Positions 1 to 10,487 are shown, numbered from the stretch's first letter. The stretch is DNA of 59,754 nucleotides from Salinarimonas sp. (GCA_020832565.1 JAFIEI010000020.1:1-59754), one strand, 5' to 3'. The notes: generated from the letters alone by a model not told the origin. Translations and numbers: made by a program.

Positions 1-9
1 GCCAATAAT

Positions 10-46
10 GAAAACGGCCCCCGCCGGATCTGCCGACGGGGGCCGT
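10..46 (-). terminator. Rho-independent terminator after trxA
   Basis: Positions 14-23 and 37-46 form a perfect 10-bp GC-rich inverted repeat, with three more pairs (25-27 with 33-35) closing a 5-base loop. Read on the minus strand the hairpin is followed directly by four T residues (14-11). It lies about 80 bases after the trxA stop codon, so it should end the trxA transcript. The stretch 47-127 shows nothing else. Confidence 0.8.
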
Positions 47-127
47 GAGCATGCACGGTCGGGTGATGCGCTCAAGCGATCAGACGCCCGGGCCGTGAAG
101 TGCCGGAACCATGAGGTGCCGGAGCGG

Positions 128-451
128 TCAGCCGGCGAAACCGGCGATCCACTTCTGCAATTCACCCTTGGGTGCCGCGCCGACCTTCTGGCCGGCGAGC
201 TCGCCGTTCTTGAACACCATCAGCGTCGGGATCGAACGGATGCCGAGCTGGCCGGCGACGGCCTGGTTCTCGTCGATATTGAGCTTGGCGATCTTCACCT
301 TGCCGCCCATCTCCTCGGAAATCTCTTCCAGAGCCGGGCCGATCATCTTGCAGGGGCCGCACCATTCGGCCCAGAAATCCACCACGACGGGCTCTGAGGA
401 TTTCAGGACGTCGTTCTCGAAGCTCGCATCGGTCACATTCACGGTCGCCAT
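128..451 (-). CDS. trxA: Thioredoxin 1
   Basis: This 107-residue protein is a classical cytoplasmic thioredoxin, the general protein disulfide reductase reduced by thioredoxin reductase. The redox motif WCGPCK is present with cysteines at about residues 31 and 34, and the cis-proline loop SIPTL follows at about residue 75. The ATG at 451 is chosen because the protein then begins MATVNV as in the family; an in-frame start 45 bases upstream would add an atypical basic extension. It lies about 100 bases downstream of addA on the same strand, the usual addB-addA-trxA order in Rhizobiales, and is followed by a strong terminator. Confidence 0.97.
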   Translation of the reverse strand: MATVNVTDASFENDVLKSSEPVVVDFWAEWCGPCKMIGPALEEISEEMGGKVKIAKLNIDENQAVAGQLGIRSIPTLMVFKNGELAGQKVGAAPKGELQKWIAGFAG

Positions 452-553
452 AGCGTCACCTTCTCTCCATTGGTTTCTCAACACATATGCGCGCATCGCC
501 CCTGCCGCAAGCCGTGCACGGGCCGTACACGCCCTTGTGCACGAAGACTTGTA

Positions 554-3500
554 TCAGCCCGCCTCCTCCGGCGGCGTGATCAGCCGCAAGGCCGCTTCGA
601 GTTCCCCGGTATCGAGTTCCCGCACCTGCGGACCTGCCGTCCAGACCATGAAGGCGCGGATCGCCCGGTCGGGATAGATCTGCGCCAGAAGCGCGCGATA
701 GAGCGCCATCTGCGAAAGATAGCGCGCGGAGAGCGGCTTGTCCGGCTCGGGCGCGCGCGCGCTGGTCTTGAAATCGGCAAAGCAGATTGCATCCGCACCG
801 ATGGCGAGCCGGTCGATCTGGCCCGTTACCGCGACTTTCTCTCCCGTCATACCGACCCCGACGCGCCCCGAAACCGGCGCTTCTGCCAGCGCATCGGGGG
901 CGAAAAGTGGCGCAAGCCTCGGATCGGCGATCACGCTGAGCGCATCGGCGACGACGGCCTCGCGCATCGCATCATCGAGCCCGCCGGCACGCGCCGCGAC
1001 GAAGGCCCGGGCCGCCGCCTCGCGCCGATCCGCCGGAATTGCCGGCAGACGCTCGATCAGGGCATGGACGAGCACGCCGCGCTGGCGCGCGCGGGGATCG
1101 AAGGGGCGATCACGCAGGTTCGCCGGCGCGTCGGCGGCGGTGAGCGCGCTCGACGGGCGCAAGGGCGGGGCCGGTTCCGGCTCGGGAGCATGGGCGCGGG
1201 TGAGCCAGTCCGGCAGGGGGAAAGCCTGCGGCGGCACGGCCTCGCCGGCTTGCGCCGCACGCTCCCCGGGCGACGGTTCCTGCCACAGCGCGACCGGGCC
1301 GTAAGGCATCTCGGCCTCGTTCAGCCCATACGCGCCCGCCTCCAGCGCCCGGCTGATCCGCGCCGTCCAGCAATCGGCGGGGAGTTCCTTGTCCTTCTTG
1401 CCGCCATAGGGGGCGATGACGAGATGATCGGCGGCGCGGGTCAATGCCACGTAGAGCAGCCGGTTGCGCTCCTGCGCATCCGCCGCGTCGCGCAACGCGC
1501 GCGCCTCGGAGAGCACCTCCGGCTCCTTGTCCTTGCCCGGCGACCAGACCGGCAGGGATCCGCCGATATCATAGAGCGCCGCCCCGTGATTGCCGCCGCG
1601 CGTCGCCTGGTCGATGACCAGCACCAGCGGCGCTTCGAGCCCCTTGGCACCGTGGATGGTCATCACCCGCACCTCGCGCCCCTCGGCCTCGAGGTCGCGG
1701 CGGATTTCGCGCTCGGCGCCGGAAAAGCTCTCCAGGAAGGTGGCGAGCGAGGGCGTCTGCGGATGTTCGGAAACGAGCGCCTCGGCGAGGAAGGCATCGA
1801 TCGCGTCGCCCGCCTCGACGCCCAACCGCGCGACCAGCCGCCGACGCCCGCCCTCCGGCCCGAGCAGGGCGGCGAAGAAGGCGAAGGGACCGTGCCGCGC
1901 GGCGAGTTCGCGCCAGCGCCCGATCTGGGCAGCCGCAGCCTGCGTCTTGGCATCGCCCTCCCCCGCATGACGCAAAAACGCGTCATGCAGGCTCTCATCC
2001 GCCTTGCGCCCGACACCGATACGGATGAGATCGTCGTCGTCCCAGCCGACCAGCGGTGATTTCAGCACCGTCGCCAGCGTCAGATCATCGCCGGGCAGCA
2101 AAGCCGTGCGGCCCGCCGCGACGAGGTCCTGCACGGCGATATGGGCGGCGATATCGAGCCGGTCGGCACCGGCCACGGGGATGTTGCGATCCTTCAGGGC
2201 GCGGATCGTGGCGAAGAAGGCCGGGTTGCGGCTGCGGGTGAGAATCAGGATCTCGCCCGGCTGCCAGATCCGCCCCGTCGCATCGCCATTGCGGGTCCAG
2301 GTCTCCACCGCCTGCGCGATACGCCGGGCGAGTTGCACCGGCGGCGCGGTGGCATCCAGCTCGTCGAGGGGATGCGTCCAGGCATCAGGATCGGGCTCGG
2401 AAGCAGCCGGCTCGAAGGGCCAGATCTCGACGCGCGCGGGCACGCCGAGGCGGCTGCTTTGATGCGCGGTCCCGGTAATGTCGTCCTCGAAGCTCAAGCC
2501 TTCGAAATTCCGCTCATCGCAAAAGACCGCATCGACGGCCTGGAGAATAGCAGGCGCGGTGCGGAAGGAGACGGTGAGTTGCACGTTCTCGAAGGCCTGC
2601 GCCACGCCTTGCGCCTGCGCCTCCCAATAGCGCCGGCTTTCGGAGAACTTGCGCGGCTCGGCGCCCTGGAACGAATAGATCGACTGCTTTTCGTCACCCA
2701 CCGCGAAGACCGTGCGCAGCGGCGCGCCCGCGCCCTTCTGGCCGGCGCCGGCGAAAAAATCGCCGGTGACGGCGCGCAGGATGTCCCATTGTGCGGGATT
2801 GGTATCCTGCGCCTCGTCGACGAGCACGTGATCGATGCCGCGATCGAGCTTGTAGAGCACCCAGCCGCCGGCGGGCCCGGCCAGCAGATCGCGGGTCTTT
2901 TCGATCAGATCGTCAAAATCGAGCATGGAAAGCCGCGCCTTGCGCGCCTCGATCCGGCGAAACACAGCGCGCGCAATCACAAACAGCGCCCATGTCCGCT
3001 GCCAGGCCTCGACCCGGCCCATGCGCAGGCGCAAGGCGACGAGCCGCTCCTGCTCGGCGGAAAGCCGCTCCTTGACGTGATCGGGAATGGCTTTGGTGCC
3101 GAGCGATTTGTACGGGGTGCCTTTGCCGTCCTTGGTGAAAAACAGCTTCAGATAGTGCTCGCTGCGCTGCGCCGGATCGTTTGTCCCGGCAGCGGCGATC
3201 AACGTGTCGGCACGCTCGTGATCCTTCGTGCTGCCGGCCTGAAACAAAGCCACCAGATCAGCCCATTCCGAAACCGGTATCCCACCCGCGAGAACCTCCG
3301 CCTCCAGCGCCTCAAGGCTCTCGCCCTCCCTGACTTCGAGCCTTGCCCGGATATCGGCGAAAGCAGCTTCGAGCGCCGCTTCGTCGCGCAGGACCGGACG
3401 GTGGCGCATCGCGGCCTTGATCAGAGCGGTGCGGCCATCGCCGCCACCATGGGCCGCGTCGAGAATGTCGAAGGCGAGGCGCAGGGTCGCATCGGCGCCG

Positions 3501-4021
3501 GCATGGGCAAGCGCATCGGTCATCGCCGCATCGAACAGGATCCCGCCTTGCACCTCGTCGAGCATGGCAAACCGCGCCGGCACGCCGGCCTCGAAGGGGG
3601 CGATATGTAACAGCCTCTCGCAGAAGGCGTGGATCGTCCCGATCTTGAGCCCGCCCGGCGTCTCGACCGCGCGGGCAAAGAGCCGCCGCGCCAGAGCAAG
3701 CCGTCCCGCATCGGGCTCGCGCCCGTCGAGATCGCGCAGCGCCTGCGCGAGGCGCGCATCGTCATGCGTCACCCAGGCGGCCAGCCGGTCGAAAACACGC
3801 ATCTGCATATTCGCCGCCGCCGCCTTGGTGAAGGTCAGGCAGAGAATACGGTTGGGCGCGACACCTTCCAGCAGCAGGCGCAGGACCCTGTCGGAGAGCA
3901 CTTTGGTCTTGCCTGAGCCGGCATTCGCCGACACCCAGGCCGAGCGATCGGGCATCGCCGCCTTGCGCTGGCGCGCGGTGGTATCGCTGACGGGATCGCC
4001 GCTCATGACCGCGCCACTCAT
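554..4021 (-). CDS. addA: Double-strand break repair helicase-nuclease AddA
   Basis: AddA is the UvrD-type helicase and nuclease subunit of the AddAB complex, which processes double-strand DNA ends for RecA. All helicase landmarks are visible in order: Walker A ANAGSGKT (about residues 32-39), the DEAQDTN Walker B motif, GDEKQSIYSFQGA, TIHGAKGLE, and LLYVALTRAADHL. The C-terminal RecB-family nuclease core FADFKTS lies at about residues 1075-1082. The 1155-residue length is normal. The start at 4021 overlaps the addB stop codon as ATGA, which argues for translational coupling; an ATG 15 bases further in is possible. Confidence 0.96.
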   Translation of the reverse strand: MSGAVMSGDPVSDTTARQRKAAMPDRSAWVSANAGSGKTKVLSDRVLRLLLEGVAPNRILCLTFTKAAAANMQMRVFDRLAAWVTHDDARLAQALRDLDGREPDAGRLALARRLFARAVETPGGLKIGTIHAFCERLLHIAPFEAGVPARFAMLDEVQGGILFDAAMTDALAHAGADATLRLAFDILDAAHGGGDGRTALIKAAMRHRPVLRDEAALEAAFADIRARLEVREGESLEALEAEVLAGGIPVSEWADLVALFQAGSTKDHERADTLIAAAGTNDPAQRSEHYLKLFFTKDGKGTPYKSLGTKAIPDHVKERLSAEQERLVALRLRMGRVEAWQRTWALFVIARAVFRRIEARKARLSMLDFDDLIEKTRDLLAGPAGGWVLYKLDRGIDHVLVDEAQDTNPAQWDILRAVTGDFFAGAGQKGAGAPLRTVFAVGDEKQSIYSFQGAEPRKFSESRRYWEAQAQGVAQAFENVQLTVSFRTAPAILQAVDAVFCDERNFEGLSFEDDITGTAHQSSRLGVPARVEIWPFEPAASEPDPDAWTHPLDELDATAPPVQLARRIAQAVETWTRNGDATGRIWQPGEILILTRSRNPAFFATIRALKDRNIPVAGADRLDIAAHIAVQDLVAAGRTALLPGDDLTLATVLKSPLVGWDDDDLIRIGVGRKADESLHDAFLRHAGEGDAKTQAAAAQIGRWRELAARHGPFAFFAALLGPEGGRRRLVARLGVEAGDAIDAFLAEALVSEHPQTPSLATFLESFSGAEREIRRDLEAEGREVRVMTIHGAKGLEAPLVLVIDQATRGGNHGAALYDIGGSLPVWSPGKDKEPEVLSEARALRDAADAQERNRLLYVALTRAADHLVIAPYGGKKDKELPADCWTARISRALEAGAYGLNEAEMPYGPVALWQEPSPGERAAQAGEAVPPQAFPLPDWLTRAHAPEPEPAPPLRPSSALTAADAPANLRDRPFDPRARQRGVLVHALIERLPAIPADRREAAARAFVAARAGGLDDAMREAVVADALSVIADPRLAPLFAPDALAEAPVSGRVGVGMTGEKVAVTGQIDRLAIGADAICFADFKTSARAPEPDKPLSARYLSQMALYRALLAQIYPDRAIRAFMVWTAGPQVRELDTGELEAALRLITPPEEAG

Positions 4022-7000
4022 GCCCCCTCTCCATCGCTGCCACCGCCGCCGCCGCTCGCCGACCATTCCTTGACCCGCGCGAGATGGTCGTAATCGTTGT
4101 ATTTCTTCGCGAATTGCGGATAGGGCCGTGACATGTAGCCGAGTTCCCCCTTGATGAACCGCGCCACCAGGCCGCGCAGGCGGGTCACGTGGTCGTCGAT
4201 GATCTCAGGCATGGGTCGGGTATCGTCCTTCTCCGGCCTGACGAGGGTCTCTTTCAGAGCCTCACCACCACCGCTGGTGCGGATATAGACGAGTTCGGGA
4301 ACGCCGGCGACCGGGCCGATCTCCTTGAACCCGCCCCGCATCAGCATCGCCGCCTCCAGCGTCAGTTGCGGCGAAAAGCCGACGCAGATCTCCTTCATCG
4401 AGGGAGGCTTGCCGGTTTTGAAATCTATGGCGGTGACGCCTGCATCGCGGTGCTGCTCGATCCTGTCTGCCCGCGCCGTCAGGGTGAACACTTCGCCGCC
4501 AAGCGGGATCTCCATCTCGCCCTTCAATTCGACATGGATACGCGCAAGCGCATCGCGGCGCGCATATTCCCAATCGACCAGCGCCATGGCGATGCGGGTC
4601 AGGCGCGGCAGCCAGTCGGCATGAATATCGGGAAATTCGCTGCGATAGGGGGCGAGTTCGCCGTCGAGGATCGCCTGCATGACAGCGCGCGCCTTTTCGC
4701 GCTCCGGCGGCAGCGTGTCGGGAAATTGTCCGACGAAACGCTCCGCCAGCGCATGCACCAGTGTCCCACGCTCCGAGGGGCCGGGCGCGGCGGCGAGATC
4801 GGGCAGCGGATCGAGCCCGAGCACATATTGCGCGAAGATCGCATAAGGGTCGCGCAGCAGCGTCTCGATCTTCGTGACCGAGAGCTTGCGCGGGAACAGG
4901 GTCGGATCCGGGCGGGGATTCGGGCGCGCCAGCGGCGTGGCGGGCGCCTCCGTATCCGCATGGCGGGCGAGGTAGCGTAGCCTTGCGCCACGCTCGCCGA
5001 CTTCCCTGAACAGATCCTCCCCGGCAAAGGCCTTCATCCGCTGGATGAAGCGCGAGGGCACGGTGGGGGCGCCGTTGCGCTTCTTGGCGCGGGTGATGAT
5101 CACGTCCTCACCGCAGGCGGCCTGCACGAAATCATGTGCGCTCTGGCCGATTCGCCGCTCCGGCGGCAACAAGCCGATCAGGCTGCGCATCGGGCGATTG
5201 AGGAAGGCGTCGGTCTGCGGTGCGGGCGGCCAGACGCCCTCGTCGAGCCCGGCGAGCACCACCCGGTCGATGGCAATCAGACGCGCTTCGAGCGGCCCGA
5301 GGATCTTCACCCGGCGATGCACGTCGCGCAGATCGGGCCGCACCACGCGCTGGGCGGCGAGGCCGGCGAAGAAGGCGGGGTAATCGGCAAAGCTGCCCTG
5401 CAGGGGCCCCTCGCCCTGCGCCGCGCATTCGTCGAACAAGGCAAACAGGCTGTCATAGGAAGGCTCGGCGCGCCAATCGGCCACCGTATCCGCCGTGTCA
5501 GAACCCTCCGCAACATCCTCCGCATCCTCCGGCAGGCGCAGAAGCGCTTCCACGGTTTCGCGATGACGCGCGGCAAGCGCCGTGAGCGAGAGCGCGTGAT
5601 CGCCGGCTTCCACGTCTTGCGGGAATTCCGCGAAGGCCTGCTGCAGCCGCGCGATCAGATCGGCGGCAGCCTCCCAGTCCCGCGCGGTGAGACGCCTGAC
5701 CGGGCGCGGCAGCTTCCAGCCCTCCTCGCCTGCCGCCTCGGCCTGCCTGCGCGCGAGCGCCGCCGCCAGCCCGTCGAGCCCGGCAGCAGCGGGCGGACCG
5801 CGCAACACACCGATCTCCAATGCGCTCGCGGCCCGGCGCATATCCTCGACCGGGAGGCCGAGCCACAGATGCGGATGGGCGATCAGGGCGAGGCAGGAGG
5901 GCGGGTCGAAATCCGCCAGCGCCGCATCGGCAGCCAGCCGCGCCAGCCGCCCCGCCGGGCTCTGCGCCAGCGACGTCCCGGCGGAATCCGCGCTGCGCAC
6001 ACCCCAGCGCCCGAGCTCGGCACAGACCCGCGCGGCGAGCCCGCGATCCGGCGTGATCAGCGCCGCCGTCTTTCCCGGCTCCTCCAGCGCCTCGCGCAGG
6101 GCGATGGCGATGCACAAAGCCTCCTCGCGTTCGTCATTGGCCTCGACCAGCGTGACCCCGGAAAGCCCCGCCTGCGCCAGCGATCTTCGCTCGGGATCGG
6201 GAATCATCGACCAGCGATCCGTGGTCTCGGCCGGGCGCATCACCTGCGAGAAGAAAGGCGCTGGCGCGTCGCCGGAGCGCGGCGCCAGCTCGACGATCGC
6301 CTCGCGGGGGATGGCGAGTTCCTCGCGCAGGAGCCGCGCCATCATGGCCTGGGGATGCCCCGATCCCGAATCGAGCCCGGCCCCGTCGCCGTCATCCCCG
6401 ATCCGGCCGATCCGGTCGAAACTCTCCGCGTCGAGATCGAGATCGATCCCCGGCAGCACCAGCGCGCCGTTCTCCAGCCGCGCGATCGCGCCGAGCAGGC
6501 GTGCCGTCGAGGGGATCGAACCCGTGGAGCCGGCGGCGATGACGGGGCCGGGCGGGGTCTGGCGCGCGAATGAGGCGGCCTGCGCATCGATCAGTTTCGA
6601 GCGCCGCTCCGCCGGATCGCTGGCCTGCCGCTCCTTCAGGATGGCCGGCCACATTTCGGTGGCGATCTGGAGGAAGCGCAGGGTGAAATCGAAATATTGC
6701 GAATATTCGCCATCGACGAGATCAGCCAGCCGCGCCACGGGGACGTCCTCGAAGGTGAAATCGTCCATCAGCGCTTCGAGATCGGCAGCGAGCGCCACGG
6801 CATCGGCGGCGGAATCGGGGATCAGGAAATCGCGCGTCGCATCCGTGCGCGTCTCCCGGGCGAGGCTGCGGGCAAAGGCCTGAATCAGCCCGGCGAGCAG
6901 CAGGCGGCGCTCCAGCGGGGCGATCGGCGGGGCGATCAGCGCCTGCGGATCGGCGTGATCGACGAGGCCTGCGGCGAGCTCGAGCTCGGCATCATCCGCC

Positions 7001-7281
7001 TCCCCCAACGGCACGATGCGCGGCAAAAGCGCGGCGTCACCGGAGAGCAGTTCCGACAGCCGCGTCGCGAGTGCCCGGGCGGCGCGCTGCGTGGGCAGAT
7101 AGATCACCGCCCGCGCCAGCGCCTCCGGTGCCTGCGGATCGGGAAAGCCGGGCACCAGCCGCCCGTCGAGGAACGCGCGCGCCAGCGTATCGAGGAAGGG
7201 CGCGCCGGGGGCGATGGTGAAGACGCGCGGATATCGCAAGGCTCGGCACTCCCGTTCATTCCGCCGCCCGACCCGTGCCAT
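4018..7281 (-). CDS. addB: Double-strand break repair nuclease subunit AddB
   Basis: AddB is the partner of AddA, with an inactive helicase-like N-terminal part and a second RecB-type nuclease domain at the C-terminus. The N-terminal signature VFTIAPGAPFLDTLA and the nuclease motif AIDFKTGKP (about residue 950) are seen. The length of about 1087 residues fits. The C-terminal cysteine cluster that holds an iron-sulfur centre in Bacillus AddB is not visible here. The start is uncertain: ATG at 7281 is annotated, but a TTG at 7239 preceded by GGGAG would give the more typical short N-terminus. The 3' end overlaps addA by four bases. Confidence 0.94.
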   Translation of the reverse strand: MARVGRRNERECRALRYPRVFTIAPGAPFLDTLARAFLDGRLVPGFPDPQAPEALARAVIYLPTQRAARALATRLSELLSGDAALLPRIVPLGEADDAELELAAGLVDHADPQALIAPPIAPLERRLLLAGLIQAFARSLARETRTDATRDFLIPDSAADAVALAADLEALMDDFTFEDVPVARLADLVDGEYSQYFDFTLRFLQIATEMWPAILKERQASDPAERRSKLIDAQAASFARQTPPGPVIAAGSTGSIPSTARLLGAIARLENGALVLPGIDLDLDAESFDRIGRIGDDGDGAGLDSGSGHPQAMMARLLREELAIPREAIVELAPRSGDAPAPFFSQVMRPAETTDRWSMIPDPERRSLAQAGLSGVTLVEANDEREEALCIAIALREALEEPGKTAALITPDRGLAARVCAELGRWGVRSADSAGTSLAQSPAGRLARLAADAALADFDPPSCLALIAHPHLWLGLPVEDMRRAASALEIGVLRGPPAAAGLDGLAAALARRQAEAAGEEGWKLPRPVRRLTARDWEAAADLIARLQQAFAEFPQDVEAGDHALSLTALAARHRETVEALLRLPEDAEDVAEGSDTADTVADWRAEPSYDSLFALFDECAAQGEGPLQGSFADYPAFFAGLAAQRVVRPDLRDVHRRVKILGPLEARLIAIDRVVLAGLDEGVWPPAPQTDAFLNRPMRSLIGLLPPERRIGQSAHDFVQAACGEDVIITRAKKRNGAPTVPSRFIQRMKAFAGEDLFREVGERGARLRYLARHADTEAPATPLARPNPRPDPTLFPRKLSVTKIETLLRDPYAIFAQYVLGLDPLPDLAAAPGPSERGTLVHALAERFVGQFPDTLPPEREKARAVMQAILDGELAPYRSEFPDIHADWLPRLTRIAMALVDWEYARRDALARIHVELKGEMEIPLGGEVFTLTARADRIEQHRDAGVTAIDFKTGKPPSMKEICVGFSPQLTLEAAMLMRGGFKEIGPVAGVPELVYIRTSGGGEALKETLVRPEKDDTRPMPEIIDDHVTRLRGLVARFIKGELGYMSRPYPQFAKKYNDYDHLARVKEWSASGGGGGSDGEGA

Positions 7282-7505
7282 GACGGGCGATATCCGAATC
7301 GCAGGCGGGCGCAATCATGCCGCACGAGACTACGTTCCACCGCCCTGCCCCGACAAGCGCGTCGATGGCGTCTTGCACAGATTGCGACTTCTGCGCGCGC
7401 TCGCCGGATCGCGCAGATCGCCCGTGCGTTATCGCGCTGCACAAGGGCTTTCGCACGAGCCGATCAGCGCCCACATTGAAGCGTCACGAGCAGGGAATCG
7501 CGCCG

Positions 7506-8891
7506 ATGTCTTACTTCACCGAAATGATGCAGCAGATCACCGATCGCGGGCGGGCGCTGGTGGGCGCAAGGCGCGGCGATGCGCGCTCAGCCAAGGCGCT
7601 GCAGGAGATGGCGCAGGCTCTGCTCTCCAACCGGGGTGAAGCATCGAGCGTGGCGCGGGCGGCGGATCTGCTGGCCGGCTATGCGGCTGCGAAGAAAGCC
7701 GATCGCGAGGATTTCCTGCGCTGCCTCGCCGTCGATTTCGGCCCCGACCAGGCCCGTATCGATGCGGCCATCGCGGCCTATCAGGCCGATCCGCGCGCGA
7801 CCACCGCGATGGCTTTGCACCGCGCAGCGGAACCGCCCCGGCAGGATCTGCTGCGCCGGCTCAACCGCGCGCCCGGCGGTACGCTTGCCCTTCTGCGCAT
7901 GCGCGAGGACGTTCTGCCGCTGCGCCGGGCCGAGCCTGCCCTGGCCGATCTCGACGCGGATTTCGAGCATCTTTTCGCTTCGTGGTTCAACCGGGGCTTT
8001 CTCACCCTGCGCCGCATCGACTGGGCGAGCCCGGCGCATGTGCTGGAAAAGATCATCCAGTACGAGGCCGTGCATCGCATCGAGAGCTTCGAGGATCTGA
8101 AGCTGCGGCTGGCCCCTTCCGACCGGCTGCTCTACGCCTTCTTCCATCCCGCCCTCACCGATGAGCCGCTGATCTTCGTCGAGGTGGCCCTCACCGATGC
8201 GATCCCGCAATCGATCGATCGCATTCTCGACAGCAAGCGCAAGGAACTCGCGCCGCGCGATGCCGATACCGCCGTGTTCTATTCGATCTCCAATTGCCAG
8301 AAGGGCCTCGCCGGCGTGTCCTTCGGCAATTTCCTGATCAAGCAGGTGGTCGAGGAGCTGCGCCGGGACCTGCCGCAGCTGCGGCGCTTCGTGACGCTCT
8401 CGCCCGTACCCGGCTTCACCACCTGGCTGGAGGCCCGTTGGCAGGAGGAGGACGGCGGCGTGATCGACGCCACCGAACGCGAGATTCTGGCACCGCTTCT
8501 GGCCGAAGCTGCGGATCGCGCCGCGCTCCTCGGGCGGTCGGGCGCGGAAGCCGACAAGCTGCACGAGACGCTGCGCCGGCTTTGCGCGACCTATCTCGTG
8601 CGCGCCTCCACGGTGCGCGGGGAACGCGGTATCCCGCGTCCTGTCGACCCGGTGGCGCGCTTTCACCTGGGCAACGGCGCGCGGCTCGAACACGTCCATG
8701 CGCGTGCGGATTACTCGCCCAAAGGTATCTCACAGGCATCGGGGGTGATGGTGAACTATCTCTATGATCTCGACAGCATCGAGCGCCATCACGAGGCCTA
8801 TGCCGAGCGCGGCGAGGTCGCCATGTCGAGCGAGGTGCGGCGTCTCGCCAAACCGCAAAAGGCTTTGCGCGACCTTGCCGTGTCGAACTGA
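7506..8891 (+). CDS. Malonyl-CoA decarboxylase
   Basis: The enzyme converts malonyl-CoA to acetyl-CoA and CO2. The 461-residue protein has the family's helical N-terminal domain and a GNAT-like catalytic domain. The stretch SISNCQKGLAGV (about residue 260) matches the region of the catalytic serine in the human enzyme, and RFHLGNGA (about residue 387) matches the catalytic histidine region; ADYSPKGISQASGVMVNYLY is the conserved C-terminal block. The ATG at 7506 follows an AGGGA ribosome site. It is 54 bases upstream of a malonyl-CoA synthetase, so the pair should turn free malonate into acetyl-CoA. The 224 bases between addB and this gene hold the divergent promoters; no site is clear. Confidence 0.93.
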   Translation: MSYFTEMMQQITDRGRALVGARRGDARSAKALQEMAQALLSNRGEASSVARAADLLAGYAAAKKADREDFLRCLAVDFGPDQARIDAAIAAYQADPRATTAMALHRAAEPPRQDLLRRLNRAPGGTLALLRMREDVLPLRRAEPALADLDADFEHLFASWFNRGFLTLRRIDWASPAHVLEKIIQYEAVHRIESFEDLKLRLAPSDRLLYAFFHPALTDEPLIFVEVALTDAIPQSIDRILDSKRKELAPRDADTAVFYSISNCQKGLAGVSFGNFLIKQVVEELRRDLPQLRRFVTLSPVPGFTTWLEARWQEEDGGVIDATEREILAPLLAEAADRAALLGRSGAEADKLHETLRRLCATYLVRASTVRGERGIPRPVDPVARFHLGNGARLEHVHARADYSPKGISQASGVMVNYLYDLDSIERHHEAYAERGEVAMSSEVRRLAKPQKALRDLAVSN

Positions 8892-8945
8892 AACCTGTCA
8901 GTAAATCGACAGAGAAGAAAACGCCCGGATCGTGGAGGATCCCCG

Positions 8946-10472
8946 ATGAACGATGTCGCCCGCATGCCGCTCTTCGCCGCCGTTCGCGCCTGCAATCCGG
9001 ATCTCTCGCGCCCGTTCCTGGAGACGCCGGAAGGCCGGAAGATGTCCTACGCCGATCTGTTCTCGGCCACGGGGCGCTTTGCCAACACCTTGCGCGATCT
9101 CGGCGTCGAAAAGGGCGACCGTGTCGCCGTACAGGCCCAGAAGAGCCCGGAAGTGGTGATCATGCTGCTGGCCTGCGCGCGCATCGGCGCGATCTTCCTG
9201 CCGCTCAACACCGCCTATACCGTGTCCGAGCTCGACTATTTCATCGGCGATGCCGAGCCCGCGCTTCTCGTCTGCGACAGCTCCGCCCGCGAGGCCCTGG
9301 CTCCGGTTGCGACGCGCCACGGGGTGAAGGCGATCGAGACCCTCGATGCCGGCGGCAAGGGCTCGCTGAGTGACCGCGCGGCGCGCGCCGATGCGGGTTT
9401 CAGTGACGCCGATCTCGGCCCCGACGATCTCGCCGCCATCCTCTACACCTCGGGCACGACCGGGCGCTCCAAGGGCGCCATGCTCAGCCACGCCAATCTG
9501 GTTTCGAATGCGCAGACGCTGGTCGATTACTGGCGCTTCACCGGCGACGACGTGCTGCTGCACGCGCTGCCCACTTTCCACACGCACGGCCTGTTCGTGG
9601 CCACGAACACGCTGTTGCTCGCCGGCGGTTCGATGATCTTCATGGAGAAGTTCGACGCCGACGCGATCCTCGCCCATATGCCGCGCGCCACCACGATGAT
9701 GGGCGTGCCGACCTTCTATACCCGCCTCCTCCAGCATCCGGGCCTCACCCGCGATGCCACGGCGCATATGCGCCTGTTCGTCTCCGGCTCCGCCCCGCTG
9801 CTGGCCGAGACGCATCGCGAATTCGAGGCGAAGACCGGTCACGCCATTCTCGAGCGCTACGGCATGACCGAGACCAACATGAACACCTCCAACCCCTATG
9901 ACGGTGCGCGCATCCCCGGCACGGTCGGGTTCCCGCTTCCGGGCGTCGAGCTGCGCATTCTCGAACCCGAGACCGGCGCGCCCTGTGCGGTCGAGGAGAT
10001 CGGCATCATCGAGGTGCGCGGGCCCAACGTGTTCAAGGGCTATTGGCGCAATCCCGAAAAAACGGCGGAGGAACTGCGCGCGGACGGGTTCTTCATCACC
10101 GGCGATCTCGGGAAGATCGACGAGAGCGGCTATGTGCATATCGTCGGGCGCGGCAAGGATCTCATCATCACCGGCGGCTACAACGTCTATCCCAAGGAGA
10201 TCGAGTCCGAAATCGACGCGCTGGACGGGGTGGTCGAAAGCGCCGTCTTCGGCGTCGCCCATCCCGATTTCGGCGAGGCGGTGACGGCTGCGGTGGTGCT
10301 GCATGAGGGTGCGGCGCTCGACGGCGCGGCGATCACGGATGCGCTCGCCGGCAAGCTCGCGCGCTTCAAGCAGCCCAAACATGTGGCGATCCTGCCGGAA
10401 CTGCCGCGCAACACCATGGGCAAGGTGCAGAAGAACGTCCTGCGCGAGACCTATGCTGATCTTTTCCGCTGA
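8946..10472 (+). CDS. matB: Malonyl-CoA synthetase (acyl-AMP ligase)
   Basis: MatB activates malonate with ATP and CoA through a malonyl-adenylate. This 508-residue protein carries the ANL-superfamily P-loop YTSGTTGRSKGAM (about residues 164-176), the YGMTETNMN adenylate motif, the hinge around ITGDLGKIDESGY and the C-terminal TMGKVQKN motif with the catalytic lysine. Similarity to MatB rather than to fatty-acyl ligases is inferred from the NTSNPYDGARIPGTVGFPLP stretch and from the adjacent malonyl-CoA decarboxylase. No malonate transporter or GntR-type MatR regulator is next to it, unlike the classical rhizobial mat operon. Confidence 0.9.
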   Translation: MNDVARMPLFAAVRACNPDLSRPFLETPEGRKMSYADLFSATGRFANTLRDLGVEKGDRVAVQAQKSPEVVIMLLACARIGAIFLPLNTAYTVSELDYFIGDAEPALLVCDSSAREALAPVATRHGVKAIETLDAGGKGSLSDRAARADAGFSDADLGPDDLAAILYTSGTTGRSKGAMLSHANLVSNAQTLVDYWRFTGDDVLLHALPTFHTHGLFVATNTLLLAGGSMIFMEKFDADAILAHMPRATTMMGVPTFYTRLLQHPGLTRDATAHMRLFVSGSAPLLAETHREFEAKTGHAILERYGMTETNMNTSNPYDGARIPGTVGFPLPGVELRILEPETGAPCAVEEIGIIEVRGPNVFKGYWRNPEKTAEELRADGFFITGDLGKIDESGYVHIVGRGKDLIITGGYNVYPKEIESEIDALDGVVESAVFGVAHPDFGEAVTAAVVLHEGAALDGAAITDALAGKLARFKQPKHVAILPELPRNTMGKVQKNVLRETYADLFR

Positions 10473-10487
10473 TCCTTTGCGCAGACC

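Noticed and set aside
470..2059. Long open frame on the plus strand across addA
   Set aside because: Antisense shadow of high-GC coding DNA; arginine-rich, without motifs, and addA is unmistakable.
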